A stretch of 57,761 nt of DNA from Thalassolituus maritimus (GTDB lineage Bacteria > Pseudomonadota > Gammaproteobacteria > Pseudomonadales > Oceanobacteraceae), in NCBI GenBank assembly GCA_913019975.1, contig CAJWBH010000021.1, positions 1 through 57,761 of the forward strand, in the 5' to 3' direction. Each line of letters starts with the position of its first letter. The stretch's first letter is position 1. The notes below the pieces were generated by a model. That model saw only the letters and a list, made by a program, of their open reading frames with translations. It did no database searches and was not told the origin of the DNA. Of this stretch, positions 26,342 through 35,872 are shown piece after piece. The position numbers and the translations under genes were made by a program.

Positions 26342-27694
26342 TCACAGTCGACTGACATCGTTAAAAATCGCGATCACCATGAGGCATCCTACAACTACCA
26401 AACCGATCTTCATGGCGAAGGCCTGCAGGCGCTCCGATAGTGGTCTACCGCGCGCCCACTCCGCGGCATAAAATGCCAGATGCCCACCGTCGAGCATAGG
26501 AATCGGCAACAGGTTAAGCACACCGAGAGAGACAGAAATAAAGGCGAGAAAGTTAATAAACGATTCAATTCCAGAACTTGCCGAGGCACTCGCTACCTTA
26601 GCGATTGTGATAGGGCCGGATAAGTTATCAAGGGACACCACGCCCGTGAAAAGTTTGCCGATTGATGTGAGGGTTAGCCACGACATCTGAAGCATCTTTT
26701 CACCGCCGGCTACAATAGAGGCGAGCGGATTCATCTGTACTGTCACTTGCTTATCTGCAGGCCATACAGAGTTTGCAACATTGGCTCCCAGATACCCTAT
26801 CGTTTCACCATTCACGATTTTTCTATCTAACGTAACCGGAATCTCTAACAGGTTCGGCCCACGTTGAACCAGTAAGGTCAGTTGCTTGCCAGGCGACACG
26901 CGAAGCACCGTAACGACCTCGCTCCATAGTGTCACCGGCTGATTGTTCAATGTTTTGATGAGGTCACCTGGCTGTAAGCCAGCCTTTGATGCCGCCGATC
27001 CGAGCTGGATCTGAGATAAGATGGGTTCCATCGGTGGAACCCATGGCGAAATACCAAATGCTCTGATAGGGGAGATCTCGTCGAACTGAAAGCGCCAGTC
27101 ATTCAGCGAAGTACTTAAGCGAGATACCTCATTTCCCTTGGCAACGACCATATCTATTTCAGAAAGACTACCAACTCGGGCAGCCAACGCGAGGTTGATA
27201 TCCTCCCATGTGCGAACCGGGCGACCGTCGATTTCAATGAGATCCATTCCGGACTGAATACCAATGGAGTCAGCCAGGGAACCAGATTCTACCACCCCTA
27301 CAATCGGCTTAGGATAAGTCACTCCATAGGCAAACAGTGCAGCATAAGCGATCGCGGCAAAGGCCAGATTAACGAGTGGTCCGGCCGCTACAATCGCGAC
27401 GCGCTGCCCTAGGGTTTTATAGAAAAATGACTGATGCCGCTCTTCTGGCGCAACGCTGGCGTTATTTTCACCAAACATCTTCACATAACCACCGAGCGGA
27501 ATTGAGGCCAGTACATACTCTGTACCGTCAGCGCCCGTGCGTTTCCAAATGGGCGCACCGAACCCAATAGAGAAGCGAAGCACTTTTACGCCACACTTTC
27601 GCGCAACCCAAAAGTGACCGTACTCGTGAATCGTCACCAGTATGCCGATGGTCAGTATCAATGATGTGATTGTTTGAAGCAGTTCCAATTCCAT
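26342..27694 (-). CDS. rseP: RseP-type site-2 protease (RIP metalloprotease)
   Basis: About 450-residue inner-membrane zinc protease that cleaves membrane anti-sigma factors such as RseA in envelope stress. Seen are the zinc motif HEYGH in the first helix (about residues 22-26), PDZ regions (for example GLQPGDLIKTLNNQPV) and the third-ligand motif NLLPIPMLDGGHL near the C-terminus. The usual neighbours (dxr, bamA) are absent, so this is likely an extra copy carried with mobile DNA. The ATG at 27694 has its G-rich site directly against it; a TTG at 27688 would have better spacing. The length is normal. Confidence 0.85.
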   Translation of the reverse strand: MELELLQTITSLILTIGILVTIHEYGHFWVARKCGVKVLRFSIGFGAPIWKRTGADGTEYVLASIPLGGYVKMFGENNASVAPEERHQSFFYKTLGQRVAIVAAGPLVNLAFAAIAYAALFAYGVTYPKPIVGVVESGSLADSIGIQSGMDLIEIDGRPVRTWEDINLALAARVGSLSEIDMVVAKGNEVSRLSTSLNDWRFQFDEISPIRAFGISPWVPPMEPILSQIQLGSAASKAGLQPGDLIKTLNNQPVTLWSEVVTVLRVSPGKQLTLLVQRGPNLLEIPVTLDRKIVNGETIGYLGANVANSVWPADKQVTVQMNPLASIVAGGEKMLQMSWLTLTSIGKLFTGVVSLDNLSGPITIAKVASASASSGIESFINFLAFISVSLGVLNLLPIPMLDGGHLAFYAAEWARGRPLSERLQAFAMKIGLVVVGCLMVIAIFNDVSRL

Positions 27695-27785
27695 CCCCCT
27701 GTTTGTAGAGCATAGAAGTTTGGTTTCGGATTGCACTTCGAGAATTGAGGTGCATGAGTGCACCCCATTATTTAAAGGCCAATCA

Positions 27786-28364
27786 TCACAGTAGTTTGTC
27801 GGGCTGGTTCTTCTCCATCCATGCATACCACTCTGTGTAACCTTCCGTATTGATAATAGAAAGGCCAAGAGAGTCGTCAGATGTATCGTCTAGCCAACGC
27901 TCATAATCAGAGGAGATTTGCTCAAAATTAGGGATCTCAAGGGGGCTTCTAACTGGGATAATCCCGCAGTTCTTGCAGTTCAGAGCGTATTTGCGGTTTT
28001 TAGGGTTGGCAGTGTGCATGCTAACAGGCGCGAGTGCTTTACACCTTGGACATTGATCCTCGTAACAATACGGCTGCCCCCACTTTAAGTAGAAATCAGG
28101 ATCCTTATCTTGATAGCCAGACAGTCCACACTGGCCATTTTGAACGCTATCACGCGCATACAAAATCCAATGATCTGGCAAACCCATACCGATGTTCACC
28201 CAAACTAGTTGGTCATTTGCAACGCCTAAGGTGGATCCACATTCAGCACAAGCGCTGTCCTGCACGTGAGGAAGCGAAGGTACCGGGGTTTTATTCGGCC
28301 AGCCTTCCCACGTTTGGAAAGCCTTATTCGCACATACTCTGCAATACTCTAAGGTTCGCTGCAT
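27786..28364 (-). CDS. Hypothetical protein with several zinc-ribbon-like CxxC pairs
   Basis: 192-residue protein of unknown function. Four cysteine pairs are spread over it (CRVC, CAEC, CPRC, CKNC), suggesting one or two zinc ribbons. The C-terminus is acidic and tryptophan-rich. No signal peptide or membrane helix is seen. It stands upstream of the rseP-like gene with a 91-base gap, same strand, and might share its transcript. Confidence 0.5.
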   Translation of the reverse strand: MQRTLEYCRVCANKAFQTWEGWPNKTPVPSLPHVQDSACAECGSTLGVANDQLVWVNIGMGLPDHWILYARDSVQNGQCGLSGYQDKDPDFYLKWGQPYCYEDQCPRCKALAPVSMHTANPKNRKYALNCKNCGIIPVRSPLEIPNFEQISSDYERWLDDTSDDSLGLSIINTEGYTEWYAWMEKNQPDKLL

Positions 28365-28656
28365 ACCCTGATACCTCTGTGGTCAACGCGTATTCAATAC
28401 GAATACAAAGCCCGCTCCTGAAGCCTTCTTCTGAACCGTGGCACAACATCTAAACCATAGTATACTGCTTTTATGGATGAGCATATTCTCGTCCAGGCGA
28501 CTAGTGATCGCGGGAATCTCAGCCTAAAGCTCACCGTAACAACCATAGAATATTTTCCGTGCAAGACGTAAATAGCCTATACACACTGACGCCGTCGCAT
28601 ATGCACTAGGCACAGTTGTTCGACTGAGATAGCAACGAGCCGACGAGGAATGTTGC

Positions 28657-29609
28657 ATGAGCGATCAGAATCCGCCGAGAGCGCTCGGCCAAATCAACCC
28701 TTCGATTTTTGACGACTTGTTAGTGCTGCCCAGCGGCCAGACGGTTAGCGAGATCAAGGCCATCGCCCGATCCGTGGTGAATGCCAATCCCAAAATCAAG
28801 CTGACGCACGCCGTTACAGCACTGCTTAACGGTGCAGGTCTTGCCGTGCGGGACATCTCTCAGGCCTATCCGGTGATGCTCGGGGATGCGTTTAACGTCG
28901 ACCGAGTAGACGCGATCAATGCGTACATTGCGCCCAACGGTGAAGATTCAGTTTGGCTTGGCCCCAAAGAGGGACAAGGGATACAGATAAGCTTTGGATC
29001 TCACATATCACTGAAATCCAATCCACCTCGAGAGCTCACTGACGCCGAACGAATTGCTAAAATTGAATCACGCCTGAGATCTCATATAGAGCTGTCACCT
29101 CAGCACGACCCTAATGCCCGAGATAAGTACAAAGCTGCGCTAGAGAAACTGGTGAAAGCCACTGTCCATGGCGGATCGGGATCACGCGCTGCAGCGCAGA
29201 TATTGCTTAGTCTTTACAACGGCAGCGATTGGCAGATGGATTTGACCGACCTTCGCTTGCTCGATCCAGAGAGCCGTGAGGCTGCAATAACCGCACTCAA
29301 GTTCGACGCTCAGGTAGACGAGGAACCCCATACCGTCCTCGACGATGGCAACGCCATCTACGACCGGTTAAAACATGCGTGGCCAACGCTCTACAATCCG
29401 ATTCGCCATCACGACGACTGTTTAGACAATATTGTTGAATATTGGAAATGCCCGGAATGTAACCAGGGACTTGAGCGCCCTCAATATCCAGACTGGATTA
29501 TGAACGATGATCTCATCCCAACCTGCTGCGGTGATGCTGACCACGACGAAGTCGATATGTATGTGGGGTTCTGGGGACATTCCGTCCTGAAGTGACACTT
29601 ATTGCTATA
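28657..29609 (+). pseudogene. Hypothetical gene truncated by a Tn3-family element
   Basis: Reads as 312 residues (stop at 29593-29595) from an ATG preceded by GAGGAA. The middle segment (SRAAAQILLSLYNGSDWQMD) resembles a small uncharacterised domain common in plasmid and ICE genes, possibly DUF7673; the rest is not recognised. The CxxC pair (CPEC) followed by CCG could bind metal. The last nine residues (GFWGHSVLK) are encoded by the inverted repeat of the Tn3-family element that begins at 29565, so the native C-terminus is lost. The 292 bases before it hold no gene. Confidence 0.55.
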
Positions 29610-29640
29610 GCCCTCGCCTCATAAGGCCTACAGAGGCACC
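29565..29640. repeat. Left terminal inverted repeat of Tn3 element 1
   Basis: A 76-base terminal repeat whose inner end abuts the transposase stop codon. The outer ~38 bases are the usual Tn3-type end; an inner block (AAGGCCTACAGAGGCACC) is also conserved in the other ends at 32706 and 35797. Confidence 0.8.
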
Positions 29641-32600
29641 TTAATTTTCATTCTGCACGATTGATTGCATAATCTCATCCAAATTGAGTGTATTTTGTTC
29701 AAAGCTAAAGCTATAAGTCCCGTTCAAATTGATGTTGTGCCAGGCCACTGGTGAAACCTGCTTGATGATTTCGAGCTTCTTATCGTCACCTTCCGCTTCA
29801 AAATGCTCGAGTAATCGCGTCAGTATCAGCGAGTTAAAATAAATAATGGCGTTGGTTAACAGCCTAGCGCATTCATTCCACAAAACGATTTCGTCGTCTG
29901 ATTTCCCTCTGAATCGATTACCATTCACATGAGCAATGGCACGGCGTAGTTGATGATAAGCCTCTCCGCGATTCAATGCTCGCTGCACATAAGCTCTTAA
30001 GCTGGCATCATCAATATAATCCAGTAAGTACATGGCCTTGAGCATACGGTTGTACTCAGTTAAAGCTTTCAGCAAGGGATGGTTTTGACTATAGCCAGAC
30101 AGCTTTCTAACAAGTGTTGCCTGCGTTATCGTCTTTTGCTGCAGCGATATAATAATGCGTTGAATAGTATCCCACTCATCGATAATTAGTGCTGTATTGA
30201 TAGGCTTTTTCAATGAGAGCGTCGTCTTATTATCGTCTCCCTCACTCACATCAAAAAGGTCTGATATCACCGTTCCAAACTGAGCATAGCGCGGCGCAAA
30301 GGTATAGCCAAACAGGTTCAGCAAGGCAAAGTTCACATGATTAACCCCGTGTGTATCCGTTGACAATATATCCGGCTTAATTTCAGAGGTGTTGTTATGA
30401 AGCAGATCCAAAATAAAGTGTGATTCATGTTCATTAGCACCGATAATTCGGGCATTCAATGCCACATGATTGGCAATCAGGTTCATCGATGTCAGTCCTT
30501 TGTTTGTGCCAAAATATTTCGATGAATAACGGGTTTTAAAAGTATCTAACCGTGATTCGAATTTCTGCCCATCGGCACTGGCATGAATGAGTCCTTCTTG
30601 GATATTGTAATGCTTGAAGATTGATAATTTTGCTGTTGCATCGTTAATGGCATCATTGCCGAGGTTTAGCGTTTCTGGTCGCAAATAATTGGCTTGTACT
30701 GTGCGCAAATGGTCGTATGAACGATCAGAGATGCTGGCCATACCATGTAAGCCGTAATACGTTCCATTGCCAATGAGGGCCGCCAATAAATCATTCAGAT
30801 GATCACTCTGCCCAGACTGTACCTGACGAACATGCTCAAAGTACTTTAAAAAATCTGTCTCCTGGTGAACGAAGCGTAATACGTCAGCAACGTTGATGGG
30901 TTTCATGCGATCAAAAAAAGGATTGTTTAGCGCAGTTTTAGCACCGGAATACGGCAGCCGCCATTGGGTTTTACCCGAACGATTACGTAATATCACATTT
31001 CGATTGTCGCCTTCATCAATACGCTGGCAGACCCGCTGCAGCTTATCGCTCATCTCTTGTTCCATTGACTTGACCAGCTGGGCAGGATTGGTATTCATAC
31101 TGTCTAACAGGGAGTCTTTGAGTAATTTGTCTTTCTCTTCCCAAGGGATATCCCCAACCAGATCATCGTGTAATGCGCGATATTTGATGGCCGTGGGTAT
31201 AAAAAGTTGACCATCCAGCTTATTTTGGGCTACTAAATACAGCATGATCTCGTAACGTTCAGAGACTACTTTGTTATCCGCATCGATCACATACAATTGA
31301 TGTTTGGACAAAATTAATCGCCGGTCTGCAGACTCCAACTGCCCGGTATCTAACAACTCCTTTTGCATTCCATTTAGTTGTGCTGCTAATGCCTGCGTAT
31401 TGTCTGACCCTTCAAACGTCAGACATAAAAAGATGGGGCGTATCAACTGCCGAATCAGATCCTGATGTTGATCATAATATTCCCAAATATAATCATTTTT
31501 CGTGCGTTTTTGCTTTTTCAGATACAGGCACAGTGATTCTATTTCCCGTGCTCCAAGTAAGTTTTGTACCCGTTGTTTTATTTGTTTAAATGACACTTGA
31601 TCATCAATGGTATCGTCAATAAAAAAATATAGTAATTCGGCTGCTTTACTGATATTTGCTGCCGCACCTTCCCAGTCTTTATAGGCCATCTCCTTAGCAT
31701 ACGCTTTTGCCTTTTCACGCAATTTTCGAACATGGTAGATAAAGCCATCGGCCAAACGCTCAATATTGATTTGTGCTCGTTCTTGAAGATAACAAAGTAA
31801 ATATAGTTGCTGGGTAGATCGATCGAAGCGTTTCAGTTTGGTAATGGAATAGTAATCGACCATCGTCGCATAGTGAAGCTGGTTCTGTTGCGATAGTGAC
31901 AAAGCAGATACAACTTGATTTACTTCATTCATCCAAGGCTGAATGAGCTTGTTGACGTTCAATTCTTTTCCCAATTCGGGGGCATTAAAACTTTTGGCTG
32001 CCTGCTTAAGTTCTTTAACCGTTAGCGTGCTTTCCCCATCGATTAAATCACCCAGATCAGAAGATAATTCATTCGATATGACTGTTGTTAATGTGTCAGA
32101 AAGCCGTTTGCGTTCCTGCTTAATTACCTGACTGATAATCCGCTGAAGTACGGTATATTTCGGGATAGTTATATGATTTCGAGCCAGATACTCGGTGCAG
32201 GCATCAAATAAAAAGCGTGGATCAATCCAGGATTTGGCAATCTGTTGTAAATAATATCTGAGAGGATCCTGATGTTGCTCTACTTCCCATACTTCAAAGT
32301 TCAACAGGCTAAGAATCTTGTCGTAGATGCGTGTTTTCTGCTTACTGCTAATACTGAAGCGAGGGACTTTAAATCTAGGGAAATATTCTTCAGCAATAAA
32401 GGCTAAGTCTTCCTTCAATTCCTTGTAAGCAGGATTGAGCTGTATGGGCTTAATCTTAAAGTAGCCCAGTAAAGCAATGGCATAGCATTTATGATTACGA
32501 TTTCTGAAGGATTTAATAACATCCAGTTCTAGGTCATTCAGGGCAAAGCTGACACGTTTTTCTTCCAATGACAGGCTGGGAAGACAATATAAATCGTTTA

Positions 32601-32643
32601 TTTCTGCTTCATGGAGTATCGTCAGGCGTTCTTTGTAAGACAT
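29641..32643 (-). CDS. tnpA: Tn3-family transposase TnpA (element 1)
   Basis: 1000-residue DDE transposase of the Tn3 family, full length, starting MSYKERLTILHEAEINDLY. The C-terminal catalytic half includes HASADGQKFESR, ILSTDTHGVNHVNF and the ECARLLTNAIIYFNSLIL region typical of these enzymes. It drives replicative transposition between the long inverted repeats. It resembles the transposase at 32785-35796 throughout but is clearly diverged. No resolvase gene is present, so cointegrates would need host recombination. Confidence 0.92.
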   Translation of the reverse strand: MSYKERLTILHEAEINDLYCLPSLSLEEKRVSFALNDLELDVIKSFRNRNHKCYAIALLGYFKIKPIQLNPAYKELKEDLAFIAEEYFPRFKVPRFSISSKQKTRIYDKILSLLNFEVWEVEQHQDPLRYYLQQIAKSWIDPRFLFDACTEYLARNHITIPKYTVLQRIISQVIKQERKRLSDTLTTVISNELSSDLGDLIDGESTLTVKELKQAAKSFNAPELGKELNVNKLIQPWMNEVNQVVSALSLSQQNQLHYATMVDYYSITKLKRFDRSTQQLYLLCYLQERAQINIERLADGFIYHVRKLREKAKAYAKEMAYKDWEGAAANISKAAELLYFFIDDTIDDQVSFKQIKQRVQNLLGAREIESLCLYLKKQKRTKNDYIWEYYDQHQDLIRQLIRPIFLCLTFEGSDNTQALAAQLNGMQKELLDTGQLESADRRLILSKHQLYVIDADNKVVSERYEIMLYLVAQNKLDGQLFIPTAIKYRALHDDLVGDIPWEEKDKLLKDSLLDSMNTNPAQLVKSMEQEMSDKLQRVCQRIDEGDNRNVILRNRSGKTQWRLPYSGAKTALNNPFFDRMKPINVADVLRFVHQETDFLKYFEHVRQVQSGQSDHLNDLLAALIGNGTYYGLHGMASISDRSYDHLRTVQANYLRPETLNLGNDAINDATAKLSIFKHYNIQEGLIHASADGQKFESRLDTFKTRYSSKYFGTNKGLTSMNLIANHVALNARIIGANEHESHFILDLLHNNTSEIKPDILSTDTHGVNHVNFALLNLFGYTFAPRYAQFGTVISDLFDVSEGDDNKTTLSLKKPINTALIIDEWDTIQRIIISLQQKTITQATLVRKLSGYSQNHPLLKALTEYNRMLKAMYLLDYIDDASLRAYVQRALNRGEAYHQLRRAIAHVNGNRFRGKSDDEIVLWNECARLLTNAIIYFNSLILTRLLEHFEAEGDDKKLEIIKQVSPVAWHNINLNGTYSFSFEQNTLNLDEIMQSIVQNEN

Positions 32644-32705
32644 GGGCTTCTCGCAAACCCCAAATACTACTATGAATTGAATTTTACAGCGATTTTGAAA
32701 ATTAG

Positions 32706-32781
32706 GGCCCCGCTGTAGGCCTTATGATGTAAGGGCTACAGCGATAAGTGTCACTTCAGGACGGAATGTCCCCAGAACCCC
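32706..32781. repeat. Right terminal inverted repeat of Tn3 element 1
   Basis: Inverted copy of 29565-29640 with a few mismatches. Its outer end lies only three bases before the start codon of the second transposase, so it occupies the place where that element's own left end and promoter should be. Confidence 0.8.
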
Positions 32782-32784
32782 CAA

Positions 32785-35700
32785 ATGAAGCCCTCTCGCA
32801 AGCGCCTGACGATTCTACATCAGCCAGAAATCCAAGACCTGTTTGGTCCGCCAAAGCTCACCGTTGAGGAGAAGAGGCTCTACTTTGCACTCAATGACCC
32901 GGAAATCGAAGCCTTTCATTCGATCCGTGACCGGCAGCAGCGCTGCTATTTTGTCTTGCTTCTGGGGTACTTCAAAGTAAAACCCGTCATGCTTAGCCTG
33001 GGTTATTCTGATGTGCAGGATGATCTGGCATTTATCGCCAGCGAGTACTTTCCAGGGACAAAGCCAAAAAGAAAAAACCTAACAAAGTCTCAACGCTCTC
33101 GTCTCTATCAGCGCATCCTTGGTCTTCTTGATTACAGGCTCTATAACAATGATTGCCGTTCAAGTTTGATAGCGCACGCGGGCAAGACAGCTTTGGCGAG
33201 TATTGATGCTCGATATCTATTCGATAGTTGCAGTGATTATTTGGCACAGAATCGAATAGCCATCCCCAAGTATTATCTTCTCCAAGAACTCATCAGCTCA
33301 ACAATAAATAATGAAAGGCAGAGGTTGAGTGAAGTGCTTAAAAATTCGATGTCGGTGTCTTTGGTATCAAGCCTGGATAGCCTGCTCAGTACCGAAGCAT
33401 CAACCACTCTGAGTGAAATCCGCAAATCGGCCAAGAACTTCTCTACATCCGAGCTGGAAAAGGAGTTGAAGATACATCAACGCATTGAGCCGTTTATTTC
33501 CGATATTGATGAGGTTGTCCAGCGGTTGGGGCTATCATTGAGCAATCTGAAACACTTTGCGTCACTGGTCGAGTATTACACTGTAACCAAGCTCCGTCGC
33601 TTCGAACGGGTTGTCCGATACCTGTACCTCACCTGCTATCTCCACGTTCGACATCGACAGGTGGTTGAGCACATGGCAGATGCGTTTGTGTATCACTGCC
33701 GGAAGCTGAAAGAAAACGGTAAGGCCTATGCCAAAGATGCCGCCTACCGTGAGTGGCATGAGGCCGCTGGCAATGTCAGCAAAGCCTCTGATCTGTTGCG
33801 CTTCTTTATTGATGACTCCATCGATGAGTCAGTGCCTTTTGGCGAAATACGACAGAAAGCGGCAGGCCTGATCCGTCCGCAGGATATTGAATCGCTGTGT
33901 CTTTATCTCTCAGATCAGAAGCGGTCTTTGGGGCACTACACCTGGGAATACTATGATCAACAACGGGAGCTGATTGAAAAGACTCTGCGTCCAATCTTCC
34001 TGTCCCTACAATTTCAAGCGTCAGAGAGAACTCGCGCACTGGGCTTGCAGATCAAACAAAGTCAATTAGACCTTCAGGAGTACGGCACCGTCAAAGACGC
34101 CGATCGGCGCTTGATCAAACCCCGTCATCAACACTTTGTTCTCCAGGGTGGGGCCCTCAACCCTTATCGCTACGAAGTACTGCTTTATTTGCTTATTCCG
34201 GGAAAGTTAGATGGGCATCTGTACATTCCAAAATCGCTTAAACACCGGTGTTTAAGCGATGATCTGGTAAATGACAAGGCCTGGAAACAGAGAAAGAAGC
34301 TCATGCAGGAATCACTGCTGAGCCGTATCACTACTCCACCAAATAAGTTGATGCAAGCCTTGGAGAAGGAGCTGATGGATAAGCTTGCTCATGTCGGCGA
34401 GAGAATCCAGAACGGCGACAACCAAAACGTGGTGTTGCGTTCTCGAACCGGAAAAACTCAGTGGCGGCTTCCATCAACAGGCGTTAAACGTATGCTCAAT
34501 AATCCTTTCTTCGAACAATTAAAACAGGTAAACGTGGCCGATCTCCTGCGGTTCGTAGATGAGGAAACCCAGTTCTTGGCCGACTTTGAACATGTCAGGC
34601 AAGTACAGTCAAAACAAGTGGTGAACCCTAATAACCTAATCGCTGCTATCATCGCCAACGGCACCAATTACGGCCTTTACCGTATGGCGCATATCTCAGA
34701 TCGTTCCTATGAAGAGCTGCGTTCCACCCAAGCCAATTATCTGCGCATGGAAACCCTGAATCAGGCTAACGACACGATTAGTAACGCGATAGCCAAGTTG
34801 GAAATTTTTAAATACTACAATATTCAAGAAGGAGCCCTGCATGCCAGTGTCGATGGGCAGAAGTTTGAATCCAGGCTTCATACTTTCAAAACTCGATTCT
34901 CCTCAAAATACTTCGGCACTAACAAAGGGGTATCTGCTATGACTCTGGTGGCCAATCATGTGCCGATCAATGCCCGAGTTATCGGTGCCAACGAGCATGA
35001 ATCCCATTATGTTTTCGACCTGCTGTTCAACAATACATCAGATATTAAGCCGGATATCTTGTCGACAGATACGCACGGTGTGAACCATGTAAACTTCGCG
35101 CTGCTGGATCTCTTTGGTTATACCTTTGCGCCACGCTATGCGCAGTTCAGCCGGGTAATTGAAGACCTGTTTAGCATCAATTATCACGATAATGAAAAGC
35201 CGATGTTGTCGCTAAAAAAACCAATCCGAGCAGGCTTGATCGTGCAGGAATGGGAAACTATCCAGCGTATCGTTATCTCACTCCAGCAGAAAACCACAAC
35301 ACAGGCATCTTTGACCCGAAAATTATCGACTTATAGCAAAAATCACCCGTTGTTACAGGCACTGACGGAGTATGATCGAATGATTAAAGCCATGTATATC
35401 TTGGAGTACATAGACGATGCGAGTCTACGCAGCTATGTTCAACGTGCCCTCAACCGAGGGGAAGCCTACCACCAGCTGCGTAGAGCAGTTGCCTCGGTTA
35501 ACGGCAATCGGTTCCGTGGCTCATCCGACCAGGAAATCGATATTTGGAATGAATGCGCTAGGCTGCTCACCAATGCCATTATCTATTTTAACTCGCTGAT
35601 TTTGAGTAAGCTGCTGGGACACTTTACCGCCACTGGCGATAAGGAAAAGCTTGAGCTGGTTAAACAAGTATCGCCAGTGGCCTGGTTGAATGTGAATCTC

Positions 35701-35796
35701 AATGGCACTTACAGCTTCAGCTTTGAGCAGAATATGATCAACATGGAAGAAGTTTTAAGCCCTCTGACGGACGGAAACCAAGAAGTTGAAAAGTAG
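32785..35796 (+). CDS. tnpA: Tn3-family transposase TnpA (element 2)
   Basis: 1003-residue Tn3-family transposase, apparently complete: its N-terminus MKPSRKRLTILHQPEIQDLF aligns with that of element 1, and the catalytic motifs (HASVDGQKFESR, ILSTDTHGVNHVNF) are intact. Its upstream region is gone; three bases before the ATG lies the right end of element 1. Any expression must come from that end or from read-through. The ribosome site is not obvious. It keeps its right-hand terminal repeat (35797-35872). Confidence 0.9.
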   Translation: MKPSRKRLTILHQPEIQDLFGPPKLTVEEKRLYFALNDPEIEAFHSIRDRQQRCYFVLLLGYFKVKPVMLSLGYSDVQDDLAFIASEYFPGTKPKRKNLTKSQRSRLYQRILGLLDYRLYNNDCRSSLIAHAGKTALASIDARYLFDSCSDYLAQNRIAIPKYYLLQELISSTINNERQRLSEVLKNSMSVSLVSSLDSLLSTEASTTLSEIRKSAKNFSTSELEKELKIHQRIEPFISDIDEVVQRLGLSLSNLKHFASLVEYYTVTKLRRFERVVRYLYLTCYLHVRHRQVVEHMADAFVYHCRKLKENGKAYAKDAAYREWHEAAGNVSKASDLLRFFIDDSIDESVPFGEIRQKAAGLIRPQDIESLCLYLSDQKRSLGHYTWEYYDQQRELIEKTLRPIFLSLQFQASERTRALGLQIKQSQLDLQEYGTVKDADRRLIKPRHQHFVLQGGALNPYRYEVLLYLLIPGKLDGHLYIPKSLKHRCLSDDLVNDKAWKQRKKLMQESLLSRITTPPNKLMQALEKELMDKLAHVGERIQNGDNQNVVLRSRTGKTQWRLPSTGVKRMLNNPFFEQLKQVNVADLLRFVDEETQFLADFEHVRQVQSKQVVNPNNLIAAIIANGTNYGLYRMAHISDRSYEELRSTQANYLRMETLNQANDTISNAIAKLEIFKYYNIQEGALHASVDGQKFESRLHTFKTRFSSKYFGTNKGVSAMTLVANHVPINARVIGANEHESHYVFDLLFNNTSDIKPDILSTDTHGVNHVNFALLDLFGYTFAPRYAQFSRVIEDLFSINYHDNEKPMLSLKKPIRAGLIVQEWETIQRIVISLQQKTTTQASLTRKLSTYSKNHPLLQALTEYDRMIKAMYILEYIDDASLRSYVQRALNRGEAYHQLRRAVASVNGNRFRGSSDQEIDIWNECARLLTNAIIYFNSLILSKLLGHFTATGDKEKLELVKQVSPVAWLNVNLNGTYSFSFEQNMINMEEVLSPLTDGNQEVEK

Positions 35797-35872
35797 GGCG
35801 CCTCTGTAGGGCTTGGTATCCGTGAGATTCAGGGAGTTATGCGACTGTTTGCGGGGATGTCCCCGGTACCCC
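35797..35872. repeat. Right terminal repeat of Tn3 element 2
   Basis: Read inward on the minus strand it begins GGGGTACCGGGGACATCCCC and ends in AAGCCCTACAGAGGCGCCC next to the tnpA stop. The outer 20 bases and inner 20 bases resemble the ends of element 1, while the middle differs. The outer end interrupts an istA gene. No matching left copy is seen in the window. Confidence 0.75.

Larger units (their letters stand above)
29565..32781. mobile_element. Tn3-family tnpA-only element (element 1)
   Basis: A 3.2-kb unit bounded by inverted repeats starting GGGGTTCTGGGGACATTCCG (29565-29640 and, inverted, 32706-32781). It contains one gene, a Tn3-family transposase on the minus strand, and no resolvase or cargo. 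The layout (tnpA alone with unusually long terminal repeats) recalls IS1071, but the end sequence is different. The flanking five bases (TATGT left, CAAAT or AAATG right) do not form a target duplication, so the present junctions arose by rearrangement or deletion. Confidence 0.8.

Noticed and set aside
29565-32781. Identification of element 1 as IS1071
   Set aside because: The size and tnpA-only layout are similar, but the terminal sequence does not match the IS1071 ends as I recall them.
29565-35872. Single Tn3 composite with both tnpA genes between matching ends
   Set aside because: The outer ends (29565 and 35872) differ clearly in their middle parts, and a complete pair of matching ends encloses only the first tnpA.
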